A DNA stretch of 64,000 nt, taken from the NCBI GenBank assembly GCA_029948255.1, contig JALIZF010000956.1:1-64000 (forward strand), in the 5' to 3' direction. This document shows, piece after piece, positions 33,526-48,500 of the stretch; the first letter of the stretch is position 1, and each line of letters starts with the position of its first letter. The translations under genes and the position numbers were made by a program. Source of the DNA: Telmatactis stephensoni (lineage: Eukaryota; Cnidaria; Anthozoa; Actiniaria; Isophelliidae). A model generated the notes under the pieces. It searched no databases. It saw nothing but the letters and a program-made list of their open reading frames with translations, and was not told the DNA's origin.

Positions 33526-36500
33526 CTTTGGTAGGAAAGAAATGTTTATAAAGATGTCATGTAAAATATCAAAGATTAATTATGACCATTTGTAGGTGTC
33601 AGTTTGATTTCTCATATAACAAATTAATCAAAAATATTTCTGGACTGTCAATTATATATCTTTGGACATAACTCGTTTTTAGAAATATCGATTGATTATC
33701 GATTTATTGTCTCGTAACATGTCTGTAGTGCGAAAAGTCTCTCAATTTGTGAGGAAAATGTTGCACCTGCGTATACTGCAAGTGTAAAATGAACGTAAAT
33801 TAAGGTCACTTACTTTCTCCTTAGCTTCTTTAGCCTCTCTCAGCTCCCGCACCTCTCTCATCCAGGGTGGTTCTTTGGGTTCGACCTTGGTCGTACTCTC
33901 CTGCATCTGTGGACCCAACACACGAAATACTATGAGTATACAGTCAAACCTCCTGTAAGCGACCAGCATTCCCTAATAACATCATTGTAGTTGGATCCTC
34001 TCATATGCGACCACCCTCCTTAAGCGATCGACCACCTAGATTTGACATTTTGTGTAGTCACTTATGGGAGGTTGACTGTACACCTTACTTAAGCTCATTT
34101 TTGGCAAAAGCGTGTCGAAGCCCAAGTATTAGCTATAGACTCCTAGTTTTGGGGGGTTTTAATTTCCCGTCAATCGATTGGTTTGGACCACAGGAGACGT
34201 ACTGTACTGCTGATGAATTTTTGTTTCGTGAAATTCTTAAAGATTATTATTTATCTAACGCAAGTTAACACACATCCTACAAGAAATGCAAATATTCTGG
34301 ACTTCATTATCACTAATGAGCCCCGATTCAATACGTAGCATTGAACCCGTAGGTGAAAGTAAGATGCCATTCCCTACGGACCACAGTCCAATTGTCTTCA
34401 GGCTTTTTCTTCGAATTCCTCATTTACCAAAACAAGGACATACAGTTTACAATTTCAAGAAGGTAGATTTCAACTAGCTGAAAGAAAAGATATGTGATGC
34501 CAAACTTACAGAACTGATCTCTACTACCTCTACTGTGGAACAGGACTTGGGATTCTTAATCCATTTATGTTTGATTTATATGATTTAGTTAGGATTTGTA
34601 AATTTAGCTGAAAAGCCCTGTTGAGGGAGTCTCAATCATATATGTATTTAATGTCTATGCGCTCCACTTTAGCAAACCTTAATAACTGTACTCAAGAGAA
34701 CATAAATAAGAGGGAAACTTCTTAATACTACGCGCGCCATGATAATTCCCGGTTGCGCTATTTTTAGTAACCGGATGCAGTTTAATTTTCGTCTAACCCT
34801 ACTCCCGTGCGTCATAAATTTGAACAAGTGGGATTTCAAAGATTTTGAGCTTTTTAAAATCCCACGATTGATTTCAAATTTATTCCAAATTCCACGAGAA
34901 AACCATATGATTTTCTATTGGATTTTTTTTCATCGAAATCGTTCTTTTGTGATCAGAATATACATAGTTTTGATGCTAGATAATGTGAACAACAGCAGAA
35001 CAAAGAAATTTTAACGCTGTTTTTGAAAACTCAAATCTGCACTAATCGGTTCTCTGGATCAGAAGAGCCCAATTATGGCGCACGGGAGGAGGGTAAGACG
35101 AAAATTAAACTGCATGCGGTTACTAAAAATAGCCCAACCGGGAATTATCATGGCGCGCGCGGTACTAAGAAGTTTCCCTCTCTTAATTATTTATGCTCTC
35201 TTGCTGTACTCTGTTTTAGAAGAAGTCCGATATAGTTTAAAATTGACAAACCTTGTATTCTATAGTTTAGGAACAGTAGTTTACAATCATTTATGAATTG
35301 ATTAAATTGATTGAATTGATTATTACACCTGTTTATATGTTGCCAGAATGTCGATACATCTCTTCACCGCGGAATGACTCGCATGTGTTTAAGTGGACTT
35401 AGGCATGAATTTGGCATGTATAGCACTTGAGTTTTCATGATATGTCTAGAAAGGGTTCTCAATTAGCCTGCTTATACGAATTTGAAAATCAGGGGTTCCG
35501 AATTTTGAGTGCGACACCATGCACTGCGAACATCTACAGCTGGAATTAGAAAGAGTTGAAAGACCGCGGGACATTTGGACTTTTTAGTCCAAACTTTTTT
35601 GTCGAATCTTGCTTATATTTACATTACCAATCAACCTTACCTTTCGTACGGCTCGTTATGGCTCTGGATAAAAGAGGTAACACTATTTTTTTGTAAAGTT
35701 GTGTTCTAGGTGGCTAAACTTGGTAACGTATAGCAGGTAAATAGTCACCGGAATACTTTGTGGCCGGAGACTTGTTTCTTGCGTTGCTAAATTGGAAGAC
35801 ATTTAAGAACAATTTTTTTTAAAACTTGTTTCTTTGTCTAATTGTTGGTATTTCTTTGATAGTGTTGGTATTTCAGTGACAGCCAGATTCCAACGAAGTC
35901 GATGAATGACAAGTAGAGATATAACTGGAAAAAATGTTTTTTTTGCGATTCAAAAAAAACTGTTCTTCTAATAAATTAATATTTCCCTAGTTTATAACTG
36001 CAACTCACGTATAAATCTTCATTAAAACGTTTGAATTGCTAAAATTTCTTGATAGTACAATCGGATAAAATGACGTCATAATAGCACTTCACAAAATACG
36101 TCATTTTCGCCCTCAAGATCGCAGAATTAGATTTTTGGAAACACTCATTTTCCGATTCGGCGTGAAAAATCGGTTAAGAAAAGTTGTCTTACCAGCTTCT
36201 ACCCTAAAATGCCTCAAACTAGCTCTTTTTGCAATTGAATTTTTCGATTTTGCGCCTAGTCTATGACGGAGATTTTAGCTGAAAAACAGTGACTGAAAAA
36301 AGCGATTCGAGAAAAAATGGGTTTGTGCTCAAGACAGCAGGATTTAGGCTACGCCCAAACTAGACGGATAATTTTAAAAACGAATCTGTTATGATTAGAC
36401 TTCTGTATAAAACGGCGTTTCTCTTTTGTCACGCCACCGTGTGTTGCGTGACGAAACACGGCTGGAGGATAAAGTGATGCGTTATCAAATTTATCCTTGG

Positions 36501-39500
36501 GTGAATTAGTCGATATAATATGATTCGAGATACAGGGGTCGTCTTTTTGAAGTATTTCAGATAACATGGTATCCAGTCTCTCAGTTATGGACTCCCTGAC
36601 ACAAAAACAGGAAGCCCGGTAAACAGGAATGACTTACCGAATGGCGTGTAGTAGAGGGTGGACGTTTGGATTGTAATTTTGCTTTATTTACCGTATGTAA
36701 TTGCAATATCTCGTGTGGTTCGACTACATCTAGGTTACATCCTGGAAAGAATAGAGATCATGATTATGATAATGAAGATGATAGTGATGGTGGTAGTTAG
36801 CCTCCGCCGCAGGCAAATCTTGGGGCCCCTGTGGCAATGCAAATAGACGAGGGGGGAGGGCGAGAGAAAAAACGGAGGAATTTGCAACTCCTTATCTTTT
36901 CTCTTCTCTTGTCCACAGTTTTCTCCTATCTTCTGTTACCACAGGATACCCAATAAGAGAGTTGCCTTCGAAGGATGTAGACATTCTCGTCCCCAGATCC
37001 TCCTCGGTTATCGTTCCTCCCCGTCGTAGGCTCTGGGCAACCCTACAAATTCTCGCAATTTTATTGGTCCTTAGGCTAAACAAACCTAGAAACCGGACGT
37101 TTCGATAAGAACATCAGAAATGGCTCTAGAACCACTAAAAAGATTTCGAGAATGGAAAATTCATCTATATGGACGCGTTTCAATTGCTCGAGGTTATTAT
37201 CAAGAAATGTTTGATGTGAATGTTATAGCATGGTACACTGAAAAATCACAGTTTGGCGGTTTGAACCAGTTTGAAATTCAGTCGTAACGTAATACTTATT
37301 TGACATCACAACAACACGCTAAATTCTCACCAAAATGACTTGAATTCTAGCTAGTAAAGCAAAGAATAAAATTCATCCAAGGACTCCTCCAGAATATATG
37401 ACTGATGTGGTGAAACGAATTTGATTCATTTTTACGGCCTATAGGATGATATTTCAAAAGCAACGGCAATCTTCCCACGGCGTTCTATTTTTAAACCTCT
37501 TTTTCTAGTCCTTCTGCTAAACTAACAACCAATCACAATCAACATTTTGCTCCCTTGGGACTCTTTTCAAGCATGCGCTGTGAGGACTTACTAGGCAGTT
37601 TTCTTGCTTCCGGTTTGTAGGGTTGCCCAGAGCCTACGAGTGGGGTGAATGAGTGGGGTCTGGGGCCGAGAATGATGATGTAGGAGGCTAGGTGATAGTA
37701 AGGAGCAAGAATTATGGAGCAAGTTTGGCCTTAGTTGGTTCGTGCGCCCGGCATTTTAAGCGAAATATTCCGAGTTCGACCCCAGAGACTTCACATATTT
37801 GTTTCAGATGATGATTAGTCGTCTTTTAGCACAATAGACTTATTCCGTAAGTCGGAGTGTTCGCTCCTTAGTTGGGCTTCCTGTGATGGTCGACCTATCA
37901 GTGAAAAAGCCCAAACTACCACTTATGAAATCAGTTTACTTTCCACAATATAGGCTGACAAAATATTTTGGCCACCGACTCAATAAGAAATCGAATAATG
38001 GCTTTGAGATCATAACTGACAGATCTGTCAGATCTTTAATTTAATTTTTCAAAATGAACAAAAATTCGAGTAGTGCGGAAGGGCCGCTAGCTTTCAAGTC
38101 TTTCAATGGCCTTGTCCAACTTTTTTCTCCCTTCCCATCCTTCCACTTCTTGCAGCAGTTATTGTATTTTTAACTTCTTAAACATCCGCGTTCTTATCCT
38201 TTTTTGAAGCCAAACTTCTCATAAAACACTAAGCTTAGATGTCAATTACTAACAACTACTCGAAAGCCTCTACGCCAATAGACTAATCCATCAATTCGGA
38301 TGGCATTGATGGACTTGAAATATTTGTCTTGGCATCGAAACAACTCAACTTTCAGACCTAATAAAACTCACTACGCATGCGTGGGATTAAGCCCAGGGGG
38401 AGGGGGGAAAGGCAAAATGAGTACTACCCCTCTCCAATACATTTTTAATGTATGTATATGAGGAAAATCTCAATTTCCTACGTTTTTAGTCGTGCCAGGC
38501 CTTTAGGCCGCGCACGACTCTAACAATGAGTTGTCGTCTATCATCAACGTCGTAAACCTGCATATCTCCCAGAGGTCCTTAGCGAACTCGGGCTAACCTC
38601 GCGCTCAGGCCACACATGATGCAAACACGCTTCGAAGGTTTGCCATGTTGATGAAGTCAAAGATGCGGAGGGTCATTGTGCCCTGTTTTATCCTTGGAAT
38701 GCTCACTTTACTTACAAATGCATACGCCGTTCGCGGTAGGCCCACATCAAACTACAACCGTGAGCATGTTTCGGCCGGGTCGGTCCGCGAACACCAAGTG
38801 ATGCACGTGATAACCTTGAAATCCATACACCTAATTCCAATATGGCGGACGGTCGAGAAAGACTAGGCAGAGTAGCATGGAAACGAGGCATCTAGGGCCA
38901 GAAATGCAAAGCAATATGGCGTCTAATTGTGTTTTTGGTCCTTCTTTCTTGTGTGAGAAGGATATGGATATCCCAAATAGCAGTCTTAATGGAAAAAGAG
39001 CCCAACAAATTAAAAAACAGTGATCTAAAGTTCTGGCTGAGGTGTCGCGGGGGATTCTTTAAAAGGATTATCAACGAAAGCTCAACTTTGTAAACGGTAA
39101 ACAAGGACGTCTACACTGAATTATCGATGAAACACTGGTTCCAGAGCTCATATAAATTTGACAAATATATCACCGAGATGTCCAAAACTGAGTTAAATAG
39201 CTGCTTGCAGTTGAAACTATTTTATGCTTCATCGCGAGACGAGGCAGACCTGAGATTATTAGATCAGACAACGGAACAAACTTTGTTGCTGGTAACAAGG
39301 CACTCAACCAATCTCTGAGTGGAACAATGACACAATCAACGACTTCTTGCTTCAGCGACATGTGAAATGGGTATTCGATCCCCAATCAGCTTCCCACCAC
39401 GGTGGATGTTAGGAAAGATATATCCGTACGGTACGAAAGGTACTAAACGTTTTGTTAAATGAACAACCCCTCGACGATGAAGGGCTGTCAACCCTCGTCT

Positions 39501-42500
39501 TTTAAGTAGAGGCTATAGTCAACAGCAGACCAATTACTAAGAGCGGATGATCCAACGGACTTGGAGCCGCTTAAGCCCAACCATTTGCTTCAGTTGAGGT
39601 CAGAGTTCAACCTGCCGCCTGGTATCTTGTCCAGTGACGACGTGTATGCTGGCTAGAAGAAAGTGGAAGCAAGTACAATATCTCGTTGACGTCGTTGGAC
39701 CAAGGAATATCTGCCAACGTTGCAACAAAGACATAAATGGACAAGACCATCGAGAACCATTGCCACTGGAGATGTTGTCCTACTAGTAGACGACAGGACC
39801 CCCCGTTGCTCATGGCTGATGGGACGAGTAACAGCCGTTCACAAGAACTCAAACGATGGACGTGTGCGAAATGTAACAGTCGAGACCAAAGATTCAGAGT
39901 TGCGGCGTCCAATCACCAAAGTTATCGTCCTTGAAGCCGTCGAGATGACAGATGATCAGAACCATGAATCAAGATTATCAGATACATTTGTTGACATTTT
40001 TCAGTTGTTGTTTGTAAATGTCAAACATTTAAGATGGTCCGGCCGCATGAAAGACAGCTTATGTGACGGGGCGGGCACTCTCACGGGAATGTTTGCCACG
40101 TTTTCGGACCGCTCGCAAGCTCGAAAATGATTGTGTTCTAAAAGGATCAACTAGTTGTACTAAATATCTATCTACTGCATTAAAAGGCGTGCATGAAAAC
40201 GTGAACTTTCATCTCTAACATGTCTATCTATTGTTTCTATTGTTGAGTGAAATTGCTTTTCATGATGGTCATATTGGTAATGACTATGAACTGATATATG
40301 GGTTGTTGTTTGCTTGCTAGTATTGTTGTAATATTAATCTTGCTTCATGGTAAATAAAAATACTATAAATACAGCATACAACGTGCACTTTTCATATTCA
40401 ACTAGACCCTTTTATCAAGGGTGAGTCGTACCAGGTTGGAGTAAACGTTTTTGGGCAGAACTAGACAGTCGAACTAGAGCATGGAGAAGGGAGCCTGGGA
40501 AGGATGGGTACTAGACTCTTTTTAAGCGGCCATTTTGAAATGATTAAAGGAAAATACTGTAGAAAACAAACTGAAACAACATGTATATCCCCAGTATAGC
40601 TTGGACTATACTAAACCTAATAATTGTTTTTAATACCCTGCTACCGTATTAGAGTGAGGGCACTTAACCCTTGAAACAAAATGTTATAGTCAATGCCTAA
40701 TTGTTGAATCGAAACTAACGAAAACAATAATAAGTTTTCTCACTCTAGTCAAAGCAATTAGTGGGGCATTTGAAAAATGGGTTGTGCAAATGTTGGTAAA
40801 TGCCCAACATGATGGTGCAAGAATGAGCATAAATCCCCCCCCCCCCCCCCACAAGAAATCGTCAAATTGCTGTCATTTTCTGCATTTTTCGCAACTGTTG
40901 CCCAACTCAGTCTAATCTTCACTTTGTCCCCACTCTCTGGGGCATCATAGCATGTCACTGTTGATCCTAAGGCTCATATTTGCACCACCTCGTCCCAGGT
41001 TGGGGTGGGGTTTACTTTCATTAGTGCTTTAGATTGGAAAAATACATAGAACATAATGTCACACAATTGTTTAAGGATAAAGTGAAAAGAATTGTTAACA
41101 AGGGGGCTTACTGAGAGCCTGCATGTATTCTTGGTAAGCTTATAAATATTGAATAATTTGTTCTAGAAAAATAGTGAGGGTATTTTGCGATGTAGAAATT
41201 CATTATCTAGCTTCCACTTAAATAACAGTTTACAATAAATTAAAAAAGCCAGACGGAAATAAAAATCTATTCACATTATCAATCACACTCAAAAATTACC
41301 TTCGTTTGAATTCTCTACTCTTGAGTTGCCCTCCATAATTTCAGTGCTGTTGTTCTTACGGTTTACTTTCTTGAACGGTTGTTGTGGAGGTTCTCTGATT
41401 GGCTTTGGTGGAACATCCTTCGGCGGCTTTGGCAAAGGCTTCTCCGGTAGTATCGAAGGCTGAGTTGAACGTTTAGAAGGGACCGGCTTTTTTACCGGTA
41501 AATGAGACTTAGGTTCAATTTCAGTAGATCTAGTGCTTTCAGGCGGTGGGGGTCTCTCTGGCTTGACAGATTTCTTCATTTCTTTTTTCGGTGGCTCTAC
41601 TGGACGGTGTTCTGGTTCTGATGGCGTTGAAGGCGGGGCTCGTTTGTCTTGCTGACCTAAAGTCAACACGAGTAAGGGACGGACCATTAGATTTTTGAGG
41701 GGGGAGGGGGGGGGGGGGTTGGGCAATTTTGTGTGCACAATATTTCTTTTTCCCTTCATGGCTGCGCTGGGTTTTCTTTTTCATCATTATTTGCTTGCAC
41801 GCTGTTTTACTTTTTGACACGTCACCCTTGATTTTTAGGCTCGAAGGCGGTGGGGCGCGGGGGGGGGGGGGGGGGGGTGGGGGGGTGGGAGGATGGTACA
41901 AAGGAAATATCCCTACCACTTTACACCCTATATGTTTTTTTGCAGGATGTTTTTTCAAACGACCCTCTATTTTGATGCCTCAGGAGGGGGGGAGAGAGAG
42001 GGGGAAGGGGAGGGTAACAACAACACCCTTACCGTTTAAAATCCTTTGTTTCTTGCAAGATATTCTTGGAGAGGACACCCTTTATGTTCATGCTCAGTGG
42101 GAGAGGGGGGGGGGGGAGGAGAAGATCAGCAAAAGCACTTTTCCTTGCACGAAATCTTTTTGGAGGTGTTGCTCTGCACGATTTTTTTCTTAGTTTAAAG
42201 CTGTGCTCGAATTTTTTTTAATTCTAACTCCCCCCCCCCCCCCCCCCCGCCCTTCCAAACCTCAAAAGTATAATGGTCCGTCCCTAAATTGATATTCTTA
42301 TTTACGGAGTTTTCTTATCCAAACACTGTGGTATTACGCCATCGAAATCGAATTAAAAACCTACTGCTTTGACAAAGACTTGAGGTCACGATCGGGAATG
42401 ATGCCTGAAGTGTCACGCAAGTACTGTTGTTTGTCGTATGTCGCATAAGTTTGTTGTCACATTTATAAGCTATTTACTTGAGTGTCACGCAAGGGACTCC

Positions 42501-45500
42501 GCCACACAATATTGTCACAAGTCTCACAAAAGTAAGAGCTTATTGAGCTTTGAACTCTTTCTGCAAATGGACAACAATATGCTAGTAAAAGGATAAGAAT
42601 GGACATGTAAATTGTAAAGGTATTTTAACTTTTTCCAGCAATACTGAGAATAAAGTAGCCTGCGTGGCCGGCTCTCAAGGAAAGGGGGAGGGGGATTGAA
42701 AAATGCTCAATGGATTCAAAATTAGCAAATTAAGAAATGCAGCAAAACATCGCAAGCAAAATTGCATGTACCTTATTACATGAAATTTTCGGGCCGTTTT
42801 TTGTTTTGTTTTGTTTTGTTTTGTTTTGTTTTGTTTTGTTTTGTTTTGTTTTGTTTTGTTTTGTTTTGTTTTGTTTTGTTTTGTTTTGTTTTGTTTTGTT
42901 TTGTTTTGTTTTGTTTTGTTTTGTTTTGTTTTGTTTTGTTTTGTTTTGTTTTGTTTTGTTTTGTTTTGTTTTGTTTTGTTTTGTTTTGTTTTGTTTTGTT
43001 TTGTTTTGTTTTGTTTTGTTTTGTTTTGTTTTGTTTTGTTTTGTTTTGTTTTGTTTTGTTTTGTTTTGTTTTGTTTTGTTTTGTTTTGTTTTGTTTTGTT
43101 TTGTTTTGTTTTGTTTTGTTTTGTTTTGTTTTGTTTTGTTTTGTTTTGTTTTGTTTTGTTTTGTTTTGTTTTGGTTTGGTTTGGTTTGGTTTGGTTTGGT
43201 TTGGTTTGGTTTGGTTTGGTTTGGTTTGGTTTGGTTTGGTTTGGTTTGGTTTGGTTTGGTCTTATTTTTGTTTTTGTTTTTAGGCGAATTAGAGAAAAAG
43301 TCACATTAAAACGACATTTTAATTTCTCGAATGTTTATATATCGCAAAAATCGTGAAATTTAAGTGCCGAGAACATTTCATGTAATAAGATACAAAATTA
43401 TGGAGGTGAGGGTGTGTGTGTGAATTTTTTAAGAATGAAATTAAAATTCAACAAAAAACACTATTTATCAAGACACCACGATACTAAGAGAGCTAAACTC
43501 GGTATTGATGTCTATGCGATGCTCGCGGTGACAAAGGCTATTTTTAGTATTTGCGCCATCGCGCGCGCAAGGCTCTTAAACAATAGAATTCAAATGCCGA
43601 AAGCAAACGGTACCGTCCGCGCGCACGTCAAAAATCAAATTCTATTGTTTGAGAGCCTTGCGCACGCGATGGCGAAATTAATAAAAATAGCCTTAGTCGC
43701 CGCGAACATCGTACAGACATCAATAGCGAGCTTCGCTCTCTTATGGTCTCTTGTATTTATATGATAATGATGATGATGATGAAGATGATGATGATGCCAA
43801 AAATGAGTGAAATGAAGGTCTGACAATAAAAATGGCCCAAGAGACTTCTTGATGTCCAAGCATCACTTTGCACAGGAAAACCAATGATACCATTTTATGT
43901 CATTTAAGAAAACTTAAAAAAATCTCCAAAAATCACTTAAGCTGTTTTTATTTGTATCTCTTCAATTGCGAATTACCTGTGACAGGAGTAGGGGAAGGCC
44001 TCTTTGGTTTAGTAGGTGGCTCCTGTATGAAGGATAAACAATAATGTAAGTTTAATGGAATCGCCGGCCTGTGTGATGTGGCACGGTTTGATGCCTGCAC
44101 ACCTCATTGGCTGCAATAAAGAAATCTCATACCCCCAAAATATTTTAAACTAGCTCTTTTGACTTCTAGAATCAGCATCATGTTTTCTATCAAATGATCA
44201 AAGTAAACTCACATTCGAATAAATAAAGATTTACTAAAACATTTGACGATAAAAATCTGCCATAAAATTAATATTTGAAAATTTTGAAAACATAGTGGAA
44301 CACGACGTTTTGACGTTTCCAGAACGTCATTATCAAGTGAAAAAATTAGAATTGAACTAAGGCTATATATAGATGAAAAACAAAATATACAAATTTATCA
44401 CACAAAGACCTTAGCCTTAATGGAATCGCTTTGAGTATTTAAACTAGGTCTTATTGCTGTTATATCAAGCATCTCATTAATGAGACAGTCCCACTTTGTT
44501 GAACATTTCTTCACAGGATTTTAAATTGAGCAAATTTACGTTCTCATGGGCACCCTTGAAATGTCGACCAAGGCTTGCCTACCAATGCTGGTTTATTTCT
44601 ACACTATCAAAGTCACACTGATGAGCGCTATAAACATTGTTTGCTTAAGATGATGCTCCACCGCGCACATGCATTGTCGTCTACACGTGAAGCGTTTATT
44701 GAGGAATGCAAACATTTACAATCAATGTTTACACGTCTTGGTTACCCTAGTGGTTTGATCGATTCTACAATCGAATCAACAAGTTTAAATCTGTGACTCA
44801 ACGTTGGATACAAGCCCCAAGTCCTCGACAGATGACGATGTTTTAAGAGTCAGTATTCCTTTTAAAGATCATACGTCAGCAGATGCAGTAAAAAAGCAAT
44901 TGCGCCATCTTAGTTAAAATATCACAGTACAGAACATGTGTGCACCTTTAATTATATTGCATATTATAAATAAAATGCAACGAAAAACTACAAAACCATA
45001 CCTTTGGCGGTTCCTCTTCTTCCGGTAACAGTTCTACAAAGTTGTCAGGAAAGAGACCAACTTTGCCATTAAGCTCTCCTTCCCACCATCCACCTGTATG
45101 ATAAACTTGTTTGTTTAGAACACTTATTATGTCACCAACGTTTAGGCTGAGTTCATCATCACATTCTGGTACATATTCAAATAACACTTTTGCTCTGCCA
45201 ACAGATTTCTTGGCTGAAACTGATAATAAAGAAGTAAAACAAAGATCGTGACCAACATTATTGACATCAGAAATATTAAGTGTCTCTAACGTTAACCCCT
45301 CAATTGAAATTTTGATAATCGCTTCTTCATGAATAGAAATGTTTAATGGTTAGATATCTCTGGATAAAACCATCTCCTTTGAGAGCATTAAGCATTCGAA
45401 GTCGGAAAATGCAAATGCGATGACGTAAAAAAAAGAATTTGCATGACTTTGTTTCCGATTTTGAAACAAATGTGTTTGAGTTAATTAGGTAGCAAAAACA

Positions 45501-48500
45501 TTCACCATACTTTGTATTTTAACAATGAAAATGTTTTGCAAATGGAAAAATAGTATGAAATTCATCTCAAGTGTTTATGTATATTTAAGAAATCCTTTTT
45601 CTACGTCATCTCATTTGCATTTTCAGATTTCAAATGCTTAATTCTCAGAAAGGAAATGATTTTATCCTGAAATATTTAACCATAAAGCTTTTCCCAGTTC
45701 ATGAAGAAGCGATTATCAAAATTTCAATTTAGGGGTTAGGGGCACTATAATGGTAACCAGTTTACATACATACTTTATTTGATATGCAGGTTTATAATCT
45801 AGCAGCCAAGGGCTGATGTGGACCTGCCTAACAACTAATCTAAAAACTATATATTTACTTAATACATTAAAATAGAAAATAGAAAATGTCTCTAGATAAA
45901 CCCTAAATAGCCCAAAGACCCCTTTGTATATTATAATATCCAATAAATTATAAATTGATGTAACTATGTGATATATACGCAAACAACCTAAATTTATGTT
46001 GAATAGCTATATCGTAATAATATGTGGTAAGAAAAGAATTGAATGAAGATGTGTTCAGCTTGGAACGTATCCTTTCAGGTGGACTACAGTTTACAGTTTG
46101 TAATGGATGGAAGTATCAATAGAGGCTTTGCACCATCATGTGATGGCAGCCATGACAGGAGGCACAACAATAGAGTCTTTTTTCCCCGGGAAACTGAACT
46201 CTTTCTCATGTAAACCTTAATAGTCCAGACTCTATTGTTCCTGCCTCCTGTCATGGCTGTCGTCACGTGATGGTAAAAAGCCTCTATAAAGACACAAGTG
46301 CTGTTGATACAATATCGTTGACAGTTGTTGGTCAGCTGTTCAATGCAAATACATCCAAAATTATTGTCTTACATTTTAGTGATCACAGAACAAAAGCAAT
46401 GTTGGACATTGTTGGCTCAAAGTTGTGTTCAAACACATGGACCAACATGTTGGAGCAGTTGGAGCCCACAAAAGGGGAAGTTTCCATATGACTGGGAACA
46501 CAGCACAGCTCAGACTGCATGGTACAGGTACGGTTGGAAGGCTGTTATACAGACAATACGGGTCTGACATGGTCACAGTACAGAACGGTATATGAAAACT
46601 GCTCTATATTGGGAATTTTACTTGGCAAACATTAATGGGAGTTTTGCTTGAAGCTTTAAACGTGAAAGAATAGTCACAATGAACAGAGAATCTTATTCCC
46701 TGAGGGGAATTGTAATGAAAAATATTGAGACAAGTTAATAATGTCTATCAAGAATACAAACAAAAGGTAAAAGGGTACCTGGAGGAGTAGGAGCAGATGC
46801 AGGAGTAGGAGGTGGAACTGGAGAAGTTTTTCTTTTGAAAGGAATCTGCAAAACAAAAAATATATAACCAGTGAAAACGCTTCTTTTATAAACCTTATTA
46901 ATAATTCACAAAGTGAACACAATGAAAATCATAACCATGACGGGGGTCTTGAATTTCGGTAATACGTCCATGTTCACATACACCAATGGGGAAAAATCCA
47001 CAATAATTCTATACCGTCACTGCTACTACACGTAATTGAACATCACTAGCCATCATCAGACGTTAGTATGCATCACTACATGTTATCATCCATCACTATC
47101 CATCACTATCCATAACTATAAATCATTATCCGTTACTAGCCATGATTATCCGTCACTACGCATCACTAACCGTCACTACGCATCACTATCCGTCACTATG
47201 CATCACTATCCATCACCAGGCATCACTATCCGTTACTAGGCATCACTATCCGTCAATAGCCATCACTTTCCATCACTAGCCATCATTATCCGTCAATCGA
47301 CATGACTATCCGTCACTAGCTATAACTATCCGTTATTAGCCATCACTTTCCATCACTAGTCATCACTACCCATCACTATCCGTCACTAGCTATCACTATC
47401 CGTCACTAGGCATCGATATCCGTCACTAGCCATCATTATACATCACTATTAGTAACTAGTCATCACTATCCGTTATTAGCCATCATTGTCCGGTATTGAC
47501 CATAACTGTCCATCACAAGCCATCACTTTCTATCACTACCTATCACTTTCCATCATTACTCATCACTAGGCATCACTATTCATCACTATCAGTCACTGGG
47601 CATCACTATCCATCACTAGCCATCACTATCCGTCACTAGCCATCACTAGCCATCACTATACATAACTAGACATCACTATACATCACTATACATCACTATA
47701 CATAACTAGACATCACTATCCGTCACAAGGCATCAATATCCGTCACTATTTATCACTTTCCATCATTACCCATCACTAGGCATCACTATTCATCACTATC
47801 CATCACTATACATAACTATCCGTTACTAGCCATCACTTTCCATCACTACCTATCACTATACATCACTATCCATCACTGGCCATCACTATACATAACTATC
47901 CGTTACTAGCCATCACTATCCGTCACTAGGCATCGATATCCGTCCCTATCCATCACTATCCGTCAATAGCCATCACATTCCATCACTAGTCATCACTACC
48001 CATCACTATCCGTCACTAGCTATCACTATCCGTCACTAGGCATCCCTTTCCATCACTACCTATCACTTTCCATCATTACCCATCACTAGGCATCACTATA
48101 CATCACTGGCCATCACTATACATAACTATCCGTTACTAGCCATCACTTTCCATCACTAGTCATCACTATACATCACTGTCCGTCACTAGGCATCACTTTC
48201 CATCACTACCCATCACTAGGCATCACTGTCCGTCACTATCCGCTATTAGCCATCACTATCCATCACTATTCATCACTGGCCATCATTATCCGTCACTTGG
48301 CATGACTATCCGTCACTAGCTATAACTATCCGTTATTAGCCATCACTATCCGTTATTAGCCGTTACTAGCTATCACTAGGCATCACTATCCGTCACCAGG
48401 CTTCACTATCCGTCACTATCCATCACTATCCGTTACTAGGCATCACTATCCGTCACTAGGCATCGATATCCGTCACTATCCATCACTCTCCTTTACTAGA

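Noticed and set aside
35641..35663. Alternative 23-nt micro-exon for the adaptor gene
   Set aside because: Splice borders are good and the length fits, but the required frame contains TAA.
41539..41958. Alternative-frame proline-rich ORF overlapping exon 6 and the MITE
   Set aside because: It runs from exon into the intronic MITE's C-rich sequence; the phase-consistent exon is in another frame.
42675..43356. Open frames of 170-210 codons in the pentanucleotide array
   Set aside because: Pure simple-sequence translation in every frame.
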